The notes under the pieces were generated by a model. The model saw nothing but the letters and a program-made list of their open reading frames with translations, was not told the origin of the DNA and made no database searches. The position numbers were made by a program, and so were the translations under genes. Of a DNA stretch of 47,171 nt, positions 1-6,989 are shown piece by piece; positions within the stretch are counted from its first letter, which is position 1; each line of letters opens with the position of its first letter. Origin of the DNA: an uncultured Clostridia bacterium (GTDB taxonomy: Bacteria; Bacillota; Clostridia; UBA1381); contig CANQQZ010000015.1 of the NCBI GenBank assembly GCA_947626135.1, forward strand, positions 1-47,171. The letters run 5' to 3'.

Positions 1-86
1 AGATTGACAACTACAAAAAGCTTATGGCTGAACGCGATGAGCTGATCGGCAATCTGAAAAAGGAAATTGCCGCCGACCGGAAGTAG
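1..86 (+). CDS. C-terminal end of an unknown phage protein (partial)
   Basis: The frame starting at base 3 is open from the window edge and ends in TAG. The 27 visible residues are charged and probably helical (KKLMAERDELIGNLKKEIAA), the look of a coiled-coil tail. The beginning of the gene is outside the window, so no function can be given. It precedes other small early phage genes on the same strand. Confidence 0.5.
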   Translation, partial: IDNYKKLMAERDELIGNLKKEIAADRK

Positions 87-159
87 GTCAAAGCGGCAAA
101 AACAATTATCTATGGCTATTGTAGCACAAAAAATCAAATTTGTCAAATAGGAGGTTATC

Positions 160-366
160 ATGATAACAGTCAGAGAGTTGAGCGCGTTATTAAATGAAGT
201 GCACGATGTCAACGCGCCCGTACATGTAAAAGACAACACCGTTGCAGAAAATTGTTCGTCAAATATTTTAGCCGCGCGGTACGAGAAAGCATTCAAGCAG
301 TTTGTGAAGGACGAGAACGAAGAAGTTCGGGCGGAATATGATGAAAGGGTGGTGTTGGTAATATGA
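160..366 (+). CDS. Small hypothetical phage protein (68 aa)
   Basis: The ATG is preceded by a strong AGGAGG site seven bases upstream. The protein is soluble and acidic, with no membrane segment or metal motif, and I do not recognise a family. Its position among early genes upstream of the PcfK/PcfJ-like pair suggests an accessory early-phage function, but that is only context. Confidence 0.65.
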   Translation: MITVRELSALLNEVHDVNAPVHVKDNTVAENCSSNILAARYEKAFKQFVKDENEEVRAEYDERVVLVI

Positions 367-414
367 CGGTCGGAAAACTGTAAAATCCCAATTGATTGAG
401 AAAGCGAGGAAATT

Positions 415-753
415 ATGATTAATGTGAATGTCAATCGGGCGGTAAGCCTGATAGAGGATCAGCAGAAGGGCAAGGAAAATACGGCGGCATATATGGTCGG
501 CGAGCAGTTGAAGGATATAATCCGCGAAAACGAACAGGCGGCGGAGCTGGTTATTCAGGATTTAGAAAATCCCGACATGTCGCTTGAAAAATGCGAGCGT
601 AAACTCAAGGAATATGCAGACAAGCAGGAAAGAAAAAATAATTGCGTGTGCGTCCCGCCGAATGTCGCCGAAGGTATTATCCGCAAATTTTACGGCATAC
701 CCGAACAGGCGGCGGAGACGAGCGGCACGGTAAGCTTAATGGATCTGATGTAG
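415..753 (+). CDS. PcfK / AcrIIA9-like small protein
   Basis: A 112-residue helical, acidic protein. Its central part (GEQLKDIIRENEQAAELVIQ and a following conserved MSLEKC block, residues about 28-64) and its end with PPNVAEGIIRKFYGIPEQ fit, from memory, the PcfK-like family that sits directly before PcfJ-like genes in Firmicute prophages and conjugative elements. Some homologues in that group are annotated as AcrIIA9-type Cas9 inhibitors; whether this one inhibits Cas9 cannot be told from sequence. The next gene starts 15 bases downstream and is PcfJ-like, which supports the family call. The start has GCGAGGAAATT before ATG, a workable ribosome binding site. Confidence 0.6.
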   Translation: MINVNVNRAVSLIEDQQKGKENTAAYMVGEQLKDIIRENEQAAELVIQDLENPDMSLEKCERKLKEYADKQERKNNCVCVPPNVAEGIIRKFYGIPEQAAETSGTVSLMDLM

Positions 754-767
754 GAGGCGGCGGTAAT

Positions 768-2450
768 ATGTCTGATACAAATTACGCGCCGTTCCTGCCG
801 AAGACGCCGCCGGAGGGACTTGTGCCGTGGCTGATGAAATACGGCAAATTAAACGACGAATATATCATATACCGTGCCGTTTGGGTTGACGGCGAGGACG
901 GCAAAAAGGAAAAAGCGGTAAAATGCAAATGCAGCGCCTGCGGTGGCGACTGGATTACGCCGAGGGCGGACGTAGAGCAGGGCTGCCGGTATTCATACGC
1001 GCCGGCGCCGTTCGGATTTTACAATAATAAAAAATATGTCATAGACGGTGAAAAAATGGATTGCCCGATCTGCGGCGCAAAGGCAACGGTAAGGCATATA
1101 GGAAAAATCGATTCACGCGGATGCGGGAACATGGTAGACCGGGTATATCCGCTGACGGTACATAAAATATGCGGTCAGCTCGCGATGATATGCTGGGAAA
1201 TTTCAAAGCATATCGACAAGGACGGTAATTCGCATATATGGGACCGATTTTACGAGGCGTATGTGTTTGAAAAGCGCAAGGCTATACGTCTGGTCGGATA
1301 TAAGAGGTTTTTATCAAGTATCAGCTGGCTTAAGGACTGGGAGCAATTAAAACGCTGTTACGATAAAATAGGCGCATACAGCCGTGAATTTATATATCCC
1401 TGGAAAAAGTCACTGCTTACGGGTACGGAGGTTGAAAACTGCAAACTGGATCTATATTTGAAGACGAATCCGAAGGAGGCGTATCCGGTAAGCTATATGC
1501 GGCTGTGGCAGCGGCATAAAAACGTGGAAAATCTTATTATGCAGGGCGCGGGTAAAATCGTAAACGATAAAATCAAAAGTGTTAAAGGCTATTACAGTAG
1601 CCATTACGATTTAGTTAGAACGCCTCAGATAGCGCGCATTGAAGGGATTAATTTCAAAGAGGTAAAGCCACATAAGATGCTCGGAATTTTAAAAGACGAG
1701 TTCCGTGTGCTGGTAAAAGATCGCTGGAGTAACAACGATTTGCGGTTTTACAATGATGCGAAAAACGACGGTTTAAAGCCCGGGGATATTGCGGTTCTGC
1801 GAAAAGTCTGCGGAGGCGACTGGTACAAGGTAAGACCGGTACTGGAGCGCGGGGTTAATATTATGAGGGCGGCGCAGTATATTGATAAACAAAAACGTAA
1901 ATTCGGCGATCCGCAAAAGCTTTTGGATTTTCGTTATCTTGCGGATTATTGGGACATGGCGGCGGCGAACGGCGACGATCTGACGGACGACAAGGTTCGT
2001 TATCCGCACAAGCTGACATCGGCGCATGATAATGCTATGGCGCTAAAGGAAGAAAAAGAGTCGGCGGCGATGCAGGAGAAATTCGACAAGAGATATGCGG
2101 AGCTTGAAAAATTCTGCTATTCGAGCGGCGGCTTGTCCATTCATCCGGCGCGGAGTCAAAAGGAAATGATCATGGAGGGCAAGCTGCTCGACCACTGCAT
2201 CGGCAGATACGCGAACCGACACGCCTCCGGCGATACGTCAATATTTTTCATTCGCCGAGAGAGCGAGCCGGAAACGCCGTTTTATACGCTGGAATTTGAT
2301 GTTAAAGCATTAAAAGTACGGCAAAATCGCGGATATAAAAACTGCGCGAGGACTGGCGAGGTACAGGCATTTGAAGATGAATGGGTCAGGTTTGTTAAAA
2401 AGATCAGTGCGAAAAAGCCGAGAAGGCAAAACGAAAGGAAGGCGGCATAA
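768..2450 (+). CDS. PcfJ-like protein
   Basis: A 560-residue protein. The N-terminal part holds two zinc-binding CxxC pairs (C55/C58 and C99/C102), probably a zinc ribbon. The C-terminal part (about 450-530) carries the conserved PcfJ block with GKLLDHCIGRYANRHASGDT followed by FYTLEFD. PcfJ is named from the pCF10 conjugative plasmid; its biochemical role is unknown, though the family is common in phage and ICE early regions. The frame is open further upstream, overlapping the previous gene, but this ATG has GGAGGCGGCGGTAAT directly before it and gives the expected N-terminus. It ends immediately against the start of the next gene (TAA-ATG), so the two are probably translated together. Confidence 0.8.
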   Translation: MSDTNYAPFLPKTPPEGLVPWLMKYGKLNDEYIIYRAVWVDGEDGKKEKAVKCKCSACGGDWITPRADVEQGCRYSYAPAPFGFYNNKKYVIDGEKMDCPICGAKATVRHIGKIDSRGCGNMVDRVYPLTVHKICGQLAMICWEISKHIDKDGNSHIWDRFYEAYVFEKRKAIRLVGYKRFLSSISWLKDWEQLKRCYDKIGAYSREFIYPWKKSLLTGTEVENCKLDLYLKTNPKEAYPVSYMRLWQRHKNVENLIMQGAGKIVNDKIKSVKGYYSSHYDLVRTPQIARIEGINFKEVKPHKMLGILKDEFRVLVKDRWSNNDLRFYNDAKNDGLKPGDIAVLRKVCGGDWYKVRPVLERGVNIMRAAQYIDKQKRKFGDPQKLLDFRYLADYWDMAAANGDDLTDDKVRYPHKLTSAHDNAMALKEEKESAAMQEKFDKRYAELEKFCYSSGGLSIHPARSQKEMIMEGKLLDHCIGRYANRHASGDTSIFFIRRESEPETPFYTLEFDVKALKVRQNRGYKNCARTGEVQAFEDEWVRFVKKISAKKPRRQNERKAA

Positions 2451-3506
2451 ATGGAAAATAAAAATCAGATAATCGAGGCGGAGTGCAGAGACATAACCGC
2501 CGAAACGGAGTTAAACAACATTACGGCGGAGATACGCGTTATTTCCGAACAGATGAACAGAACGCTTTTAACCGGTATCATTGAAATCGGGCGGCGGTTC
2601 GACCGCGCGAAAACGCTTGTTCCCTACGGTCAGTGGGGCGAGTGGTGCGAAACGGCGACCGGCTATAAGCAGAGCATGGCGGAGAATTACATAAAGGCGT
2701 ACAAGGAATACGGCGCGGAGCAGTTTTCGATTTTCGGGGATCTGACAAAATCCCAATCGATTGGGAATCTGGGAATAACGAAACTGATCGAGCTTACGGC
2801 TCTGCCGGCGGAGGCGCGGGAGGCGTTCGTTGAGGAAAATAACGTTACCGAAAGCACGACGGTAAAGGAGCTTCGGGAGCTGATCCGAAAGCAGAAGGAC
2901 GATTTATCAGAGGCGGCGGATAAGGAAATCAGGCTCATGGAGCAGATCGACAGCAGCAATAAAATGATTGCGGAAAAGCGGGCGGAAATCGATCATCTGA
3001 AGTACGAGCTGGAGAGCATGAGCGCGCCGACAGAAACGGCGCCCGATGGTGACGAAATGGCGGCTATGATCGCGGATGCCGAGGAAAAGGTGCGCGAGGA
3101 AACAAAAAAGCAGATATCCAAGCTCGAGCGTGAGGTCAGGAAACAGCAGAAGGAAACGGACGAAATACAGAAAAAATATGACGAGTTAAAGGGCGAGAGT
3201 GAGAAGTCGGGCAAGGATATCCGGGGATTGAAGGACAGCCTTGCGGAGGCGGAGAACAAAAATAAAGACCTCGCGGCGGAGATAGCGCGGCTCAAAAAAG
3301 AGTCCATGCTCGGCGCGAACGAGAGCCTTGTACGGCTGGATATGTTCTTTGAGACGGCACAGTCGGATATATCGCGCGTGGCGGCGGCGCTTGACGGGAT
3401 AAAGGGTCAGGAGATGTACGCGAAGCTTCGCGAGGCGATTTATGTGACACTTGCGGAGCTGGTGGATAGGATGAAGCCGAAGGCGGAAACGGAGGCGGCG
3501 GAATGA
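2451..3506 (+). CDS. DUF3102 domain protein with long coiled coil
   Basis: 351 residues. The first about 130 match the DUF3102 pattern: a helical start, then an RRFDRAKTLVPYGQWGEWCE-like segment, a YIKAYKEYG segment and a conserved SQSIGNLGITKLIELTALP segment. Residues about 135-290 are a long charged coiled coil rich in E, K and Q, and the last 60 residues form another helical block. DUF3102 proteins are common in Firmicute phages, beside replication genes; the function is not established, and a DNA-binding or scaffolding role is conceivable. Translation is coupled on both sides: ATG follows the previous stop directly, and its TGA overlaps the next start. Confidence 0.8.
   Translation: MENKNQIIEAECRDITAETELNNITAEIRVISEQMNRTLLTGIIEIGRRFDRAKTLVPYGQWGEWCETATGYKQSMAENYIKAYKEYGAEQFSIFGDLTKSQSIGNLGITKLIELTALPAEAREAFVEENNVTESTTVKELRELIRKQKDDLSEAADKEIRLMEQIDSSNKMIAEKRAEIDHLKYELESMSAPTETAPDGDEMAAMIADAEEKVREETKKQISKLEREVRKQQKETDEIQKKYDELKGESEKSGKDIRGLKDSLAEAENKNKDLAAEIARLKKESMLGANESLVRLDMFFETAQSDISRVAAALDGIKGQEMYAKLREAIYVTLAELVDRMKPKAETEAAE
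2751..2766. repeat. 16-bp perfect palindrome inside the DUF3102 gene
   Basis: TCCCAATCGATTGGGA reads identically on both strands. It lies within codons for a conserved KSQSIGNL segment, so it may simply reflect codon choice. A related sequence, TCCCAATTGATTGAGA, lies in the gap before the PcfK-like gene at 386-401. Two near copies within 2.4 kb make a protein-binding site possible, but nothing more can be claimed. Confidence 0.4.
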
Positions 3507-3955
3507 TGGAGATTAAATTTAAAGACGAGGCGCACGAGGCGTTTTTTGAAAAATGCTTGAAGCAGGCTGCGGTCAGCGCGAGCGATACATACAGACGGGC
3601 ATTTTTCTATACAATGGGGATCTTACCCGAAACGCGGACGCATATTCACAGACTTTGGGATTTTAACGCTGACGGTATCAAGCTTGAAGGAATAAACGAC
3701 GCGTGGCAAACCTCCGGCAGCTTAAATATCAGCCGACTGGCGTTTAATCTTTACAACGGATTCCGCTATATCGGCGATACGTGGGACACGCTGCAGATTG
3801 ATACAAACGGCAATTTCACGCCATATGAATTGTTTGCAGATCCGGACGCGTTTTATATGCTCGAAGCTATCAAAGTACGCTATCCCGAATACACAAACCC
3901 GGACAAGCCGGATATATGCGAGATATTGAAACAAGGGCTTGCAAGCGCGACATAA
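3503..3955 (+). CDS. DUF6075 family protein
   Basis: 150 residues. The pattern of an aromatic-rich N-terminus (DEAHEAFFEKC), the central FFYTMGILPETRTHI block, and INDAWQTSGSLNISRLAFNL is what I recall of the DUF6075 family, found in Firmicute prophages and conjugative elements with no assigned function. The start overlaps the previous stop by four bases, with GGAGGCGG just upstream. Two ATG codons are adjacent; either may be used. Confidence 0.7.
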   Translation: MMEIKFKDEAHEAFFEKCLKQAAVSASDTYRRAFFYTMGILPETRTHIHRLWDFNADGIKLEGINDAWQTSGSLNISRLAFNLYNGFRYIGDTWDTLQIDTNGNFTPYELFADPDAFYMLEAIKVRYPEYTNPDKPDICEILKQGLASAT

Positions 3956-3975
3956 TGAACGGAGGCGGCGAAGTA

Positions 3976-4137
3976 ATGGGAACGATGTACGGAAAAATAC
4001 GGAGCGAGCAGTCGGAAAAGAAGATTTGTCCGAAGTGTCATAAGGCGCTTATGAAGAAGGTCAGCAATGCCGACGGCGATCATTGGTGGTGTATGCGCTG
4101 CGGATATACGGAACGGAGGCGGAAGAATGGCAAATAA
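3976..4137 (+). CDS. Small zinc-ribbon protein (53 aa)
   Basis: Two CxxC pairs, CPKC and CMRC, separated by 18 residues and surrounded by basic residues, form a classic zinc ribbon; the C-terminus is very basic (YTERRRKNGK). Such mini-proteins are often nucleic-acid or protein adaptors. The frame is open 60 bases further upstream, but this ATG follows GGAGGCGGCGAAGTA, a good ribosome binding site. It overlaps the next start by 11 bases, again with GGAGGCGG ahead of the overlap. Confidence 0.7.
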   Translation: MGTMYGKIRSEQSEKKICPKCHKALMKKVSNADGDHWWCMRCGYTERRRKNGK

Positions 4138-4333
4138 AAAATATGTGATCATGTCGGCGCGGAGCGCGAAGAATTTCATGCCGGTTGTGGATGCTGAGGA
4201 CAACAGGCAGATAAAGAAAAAGCAGGCGGTCGGATATGAGATAATCGGCAGAATGAGCATAAGCGGCGATTTTAAGCCGGAGTATTGCAAGGTCGTGCCG
4301 GTCAACGCGAAAAAAGAAAAGCCGGTATGGTAA
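4127..4333 (+). CDS. Small hypothetical phage protein (68 aa)
   Basis: Basic 68-residue protein beginning MANKKYVIMSARSAK; no family recognised, no membrane segment and no cysteine motif. The start is fixed by GGAGGCGGAAGA directly upstream. It is nested at the end of the zinc-ribbon gene, so the two are co-translated. Confidence 0.6.
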   Translation: MANKKYVIMSARSAKNFMPVVDAEDNRQIKKKQAVGYEIIGRMSISGDFKPEYCKVVPVNAKKEKPVW

Positions 4334-4356
4334 AGATTTTCGGGAGTTGATTTACA

Positions 4357-4605
4357 ATGAAGGCGAAGGAAGCGATAGCGTATCTCAACAAGCCGGTGAC
4401 ATTTAAGAACAATCCGCAGACGCGGTTAAAAATATCGGGCGGCGTTTACATACTGACGGAAATACAGCAGAATTGGCGTATGGACGCCGACCGGCGCGTA
4501 TGCACAACGATATCTACAAGGCGAGAATGTTCGGCACGGATGCGGAGCGCGGTGCGGCGGAGGACCGGATACGGCGGATCCAAGCGGAAACGCTCGAAAG
4601 GCTAA
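4357..4605 (+). CDS. Small phage protein, probably frameshifted
   Basis: The first about 35 residues (MKAKEAIAYLNKPVTF, later SGGVYILTE) resemble short phage proteins beginning with an 'AYL-x-KPV' motif. After that the frame turns into an arginine- and serine-rich string (RRVCTTISTRRECSARMRS) that looks like out-of-frame translation. The neighbouring frame (ending 4631) instead gives a well-behaved charged helix. The simplest reading is one gene broken by a single-base indel between about 4455 and 4500, or two overlapping short genes. A sequencing error is also possible. Confidence 0.45.
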   Translation: MKAKEAIAYLNKPVTFKNNPQTRLKISGGVYILTEIQQNWRMDADRRVCTTISTRRECSARMRSAVRRRTGYGGSKRKRSKG

Positions 4606-4631
4606 AGGCGGCGGTAAAGAAATACGCGTGA
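4500..4631 (+). CDS. Second half of the frameshifted small protein, or a separate 43-aa ORF
   Basis: Starting at ATG 4500 the frame reads MHNDIYKARMFGTDAERG and continues as an amphipathic, charged helix rich in A, E, R and K to a TGA. The coding look is better than that of the overlapping frame. No ribosome binding site of note precedes the ATG, which favours its being the displaced C-terminal part of the gene that starts at 4357. Confidence 0.4.
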   Translation: MHNDIYKARMFGTDAERGAAEDRIRRIQAETLERLKAAVKKYA

Positions 4632-4657
4632 ATGGGTTTCTACTATATATAATAGGA

Positions 4658-4697
4658 CAAGTTTTAAGGCGGGGAAATACCTCCGCTTTAAACCTTG
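4658..4697. other. Strong hairpin upstream of the HUH replication gene
   Basis: CAAGTTTTAAGGCGGGG pairs with CCTCCGCTTTAAACCTTG across an AAATA loop: about 16 pairs with one mismatch and two G-U pairs. It is followed by TTTTG, so it may be an intrinsic terminator for the early operon. Its position directly before a rolling-circle-type initiator gene also makes it a candidate nicking/origin hairpin or a translational control element. Confidence 0.6.
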
Positions 4698-4712
4698 TTT
4701 TGAAGGCTAAAT

Positions 4713-5492
4713 TTGTGGACGTTTACAAAAAATGGAAAGAGGGTGCGGACGGTGCCGGTACTGAAAACAACGGTTGAAACAAAAAACAGAATATTTGTGT
4801 ACAGGACGAAATGCTTTTATTATAATCCGGCGCTGTCAAAACGGAGCCGGGGTATCAGGATAAAAGGAACGGGCGAAGGAAAGCGGGAGCGGAACAGGCG
4901 CGCCGCATATTTAAAGCGTAAGCATGAGTTTTACGAAAATTTTAATATGGGCGATTATTGGATAACTCTGACATATAAGAATTGGGTCGAGCCGAAAGAG
5001 GCGGATAAAATACTTAGCGGTGTGTTATCGAAAATGCAAAAGCGGTTGAAAAGAAAAAATATACCGTTTGTGTGGTACAAGACGACGGAGGCGGGCGATA
5101 CGATGAGAGCGCATCATCATTTACTGATCCGAAATACAAGTCCGGAGATAGTAAGTATGATAGTCGCGTACTGGCAGGAGTACGGGAAGATAAAGGACAT
5201 CACGGAAATCAACAACATGGAGAACGGAAAGCTGGTACAGTATTTCCTTGACGGCGGGAACCACAAGAATTTGAATTATAAAACGTTCGGACATTCGCGG
5301 AATTTACGGCAGCCGAAAATAAAAAAGCGGATTTATCCGCACGACAGCTTCAGGGAAAATCCGAGGGTCCCCAAACCCAGGGACGGATACCGTTACGAGA
5401 TAGTGCCGGGGTCACTATATAATGGTTTTCCCGATTTGGACGGGTTTACATATCAGGAGTATGAGCTTAGAAGGGTGGCGATACGTGAATGA
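4713..5492 (+). CDS. HUH-type replication initiator (G2P-like rolling-circle protein)
   Basis: About 259 residues. Motif I is DYWITLTY (81-88). The metal-binding HUH motif is RAHHHLLI, with H134 and H136 as ligands. A candidate catalytic tyrosine is Y177 in LVQYFLDGG, and the GHSRNLRQPK segment near 193-202 is typical of the family that includes filamentous phage G2P. HUH nickases cut one DNA strand at a hairpin origin and hold the 5' end on tyrosine. In a double-stranded tailed prophage such a gene may act in replication or be acquired. The start is uncertain: TTG here has GAAGG six bases upstream, while in-frame GTG codons at 4743 and 4752 follow a GAAAGAGG-type site. A pronounced hairpin lies just upstream. 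Confidence 0.75.
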   Translation: MWTFTKNGKRVRTVPVLKTTVETKNRIFVYRTKCFYYNPALSKRSRGIRIKGTGEGKRERNRRAAYLKRKHEFYENFNMGDYWITLTYKNWVEPKEADKILSGVLSKMQKRLKRKNIPFVWYKTTEAGDTMRAHHHLLIRNTSPEIVSMIVAYWQEYGKIKDITEINNMENGKLVQYFLDGGNHKNLNYKTFGHSRNLRQPKIKKRIYPHDSFRENPRVPKPRDGYRYEIVPGSLYNGFPDLDGFTYQEYELRRVAIRE

Positions 5493-5632
5493 TTGACAGA
5501 ACGAAAATATTTCCGCTGATACTGATAATTTTACAGGCGGTGGCGGCGATCCCGTGTGCGGCGGCGCATGATTGGCGGAAAATGATTTATTGGCTTGCGG
5601 CGGCGGTGCTTAATATTGCCGTTACATTTTGA
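5489..5632 (+). CDS. Tiny membrane protein (47 aa)
   Basis: Reads MIDRTKIFPLILIILQAVAA..., then a short polar WRKM turn, then a second hydrophobic stretch (MIYWLAAAVLNIAVTF). It has two predicted membrane segments and a short cytoplasmic start. Similar roughly 50-residue two-helix proteins occur at this position in clostridial prophages; their role is unknown. It overlaps the end of the replication gene by four bases (ATGA type), which argues for coupled translation. Confidence 0.6.
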   Translation: MIDRTKIFPLILIILQAVAAIPCAAAHDWRKMIYWLAAAVLNIAVTF

Positions 5633-5655
5633 TGTTATAAAAGGAGTTTGCGGGA

Positions 5656-6054
5656 ATGACAAAGAAAGAATTGGAACAATATCGCTCTGTTTGTGCGGAA
5701 ATACGGGAAACAGAGGAAAAGATAAAAGAAAACACGGTTACGGATGCGGTAAGCGGTTCAGACTCGGAATACCCGTACACAAAACGAAAAATGAGCATAT
5801 CAGGATTGGAGCGCAGTGATTACAACAGCCGCCTGTTAGCGCGGCGGCGTAAGCTGCGGCGACAGCAAAGGCGGGTCGAAGAATTTGTTGACGGTATAGA
5901 CGATAGCCTTACGCGGCGGATATTTCGTATGAGGTACATAGACGGCGAGGTGCGCCCGTCGTGGCAATGGATCGCGTTTAAGATTGGACATCATGATGAG
6001 AGTTACCCGAGGCGAATCCATAAGAAATATTTAAAAAATTCGAAAAAAATTTAA
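5656..6054 (+). CDS. Late-gene transcription regulator, sigma-like/ArpU type
   Basis: 132 residues. The N-terminal half is a coiled coil with a basic RRRKLRRQQRRVEEF helix (about 75-95). The C-terminal half (DDSLTRRIFRMRYIDG, then PSWQWIAFKIG) has the pattern of a sigma-70 region-4-like helix-turn-helix, as in ArpU and RinA-type phage regulators. Such proteins switch on the packaging and structural operon, and the gene sits immediately before that operon. GGAG precedes the ATG at good spacing. Confidence 0.75.
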   Translation: MTKKELEQYRSVCAEIRETEEKIKENTVTDAVSGSDSEYPYTKRKMSISGLERSDYNSRLLARRRKLRRQQRRVEEFVDGIDDSLTRRIFRMRYIDGEVRPSWQWIAFKIGHHDESYPRRIHKKYLKNSKKI

Positions 6055-6296
6055 AGTTTGCCGAATTTGCCGAAAATACTGTGTTAAAATTTATACTGAG
6101 AGAGGTATAGGTATTTGCGGCAATACTGAAGGGCGCAATCGGCGCTATTCCTTTCATATGGCGCGGGAGTTTTCCCGGGAGGGTTTTGCCCGCGCCAAAG
6201 CTTTGAAATTATGAGATAGGTCCCGACGCGCCTCTTTACAATGCGTACCATGTCGGGGCCGAAGATTCTAACCGTGTCGGATTCGAGGCGGTTAAC
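6055..6296 (+). promoter_or_regulatory. Structured leader of the late region
   Basis: No well-supported gene. It contains a GC-rich hairpin (GGCGCGGG at 6160-6167 with CCCGCGCC at 6189-6196), with a second possible stem from CCCGGGA in the loop. This is the expected place for the late promoter and regulator target between the ArpU-like gene and the packaging genes. The frame of the following small ORF is also open from 6207 to 6296 and again from 6111 to 6203, interrupted by TGA, so a decayed longer gene is possible. Confidence 0.45.
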
Positions 6297-6437
6297 ATGG
6301 TCGAAATCGACCAGTTTAAAATTAATGGTGAGTTGCAGAAATTGAGGAAAAATGCAGCGGGTCAGAGGCGGGGAAATATTCAAACAAGGAGTATCGGCGA
6401 TGGTGCGCTTTTTATATACGGAGATTTCGAGGTGTGA
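6297..6437 (+). CDS. Small ORF before HNH (46 aa), possible remnant
   Basis: Starts with ATG about eight bases after a GAGG. The protein MVEIDQFKINGELQKLRKN... ends GALFIYGDFEV, with an ordinary composition. No family recognised. The same frame continues upstream without a stop to 6207, with a protein-like sequence (LYNAYHVGAEDSNRVGFEAV) but no start codon, so this may be the end of a larger, broken gene. It ends six bases before the HNH start. Confidence 0.45.
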   Translation: MVEIDQFKINGELQKLRKNAAGQRRGNIQTRSIGDGALFIYGDFEV

Positions 6438-6443
6438 TGAATT

Positions 6444-6809
6444 ATGCCGTATAAACCGCTGACGCCGTGCAAGCATCCCGGCTGCGCGGCATTAACTGAA
6501 AATAAATACTGCGATAAACATAAGTCCTTGCATACGACTGACAACAGACCATCGGCAAGCCGACGGGGATATAACAGCAAGTGGCAGACAGCAAGATTGT
6601 ATTTTCTCAAAGCGCACCCACTATGCGAAGAATGTAAGCGGCGCGGCGCATATACACCGGCGACAGTGGTTGATCATATCGTACCGCATAAAGGAGATAG
6701 GAATTTATTTTGGGATAGAAATAACTGGCAGTCGCTATGCAAGCAGTGCCATGACAGAAAGACTGCGACAGAAGACGGAGGGTTCGGGCGTGAAACAAAA
6801 TTTTGCTGA
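6444..6809 (+). CDS. HNH endonuclease
   Basis: 121 residues. The N-terminal CKHPGC and YCDKHK form one zinc site. The core has CEEC, the catalytic DHIVPHKGD block, and the WQSLCKQCHDRKT block, the classical beta-beta-alpha metal finger with two more CxxC pairs. In phages with this gene order the HNH protein works with terminase to cut DNA at cos during packaging (established for HK97). It lies directly upstream of the terminase genes, with an unusual intergenic sequence between. Confidence 0.93.
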   Translation: MPYKPLTPCKHPGCAALTENKYCDKHKSLHTTDNRPSASRRGYNSKWQTARLYFLKAHPLCEECKRRGAYTPATVVDHIVPHKGDRNLFWDRNNWQSLCKQCHDRKTATEDGGFGRETKFC

Positions 6810-6825
6810 AAATTTTTGAAAAAGT

Positions 6826-6910
6826 TTTTGGTGGGAGGGGCTGTATAAATCTCTAAATGGCTATATACCAAGACCGTCGCCCCAATCAAACGCAAATTTT
6901 CGCAAAAGTT
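6826..6910. other. Candidate cos / packaging-initiation region
   Basis: A non-coding block between HNH and terminase with a G-rich GTGGGAGGGG (6831-6840) and, about 35 bases on, a C-rich CGTCGCCCC (6875-6883), followed by two CGCAAA repeats (6891 and 6901). Position and base pattern suit a cos site recognised by HNH plus terminase. This is inference: no cut site can be read from sequence. The rest of the gap to 6989 is AT-rich with no further feature. Confidence 0.4.
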
Positions 6911-6989
6911 TTTTTGTAATAAGTTTTAAGTTTCTACTTACAGTATGAAAACTTTTGAAAACTTTTTTATATTTGCACGGAGATTAGAT

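Noticed and set aside
6106-6117. TATAGGTATTTG shared with 30814-30825, considered as att sites
   Set aside because: A 12-base match is expected by chance many times in a window of this size, and 6.1 kb is inside the phage late leader.
6084-6476. Minus-strand open frame of 130 codons before HNH
   Set aside because: No ribosome binding site on that strand, and all neighbouring phage genes run the other way; the plus-strand small frame is a better explanation.
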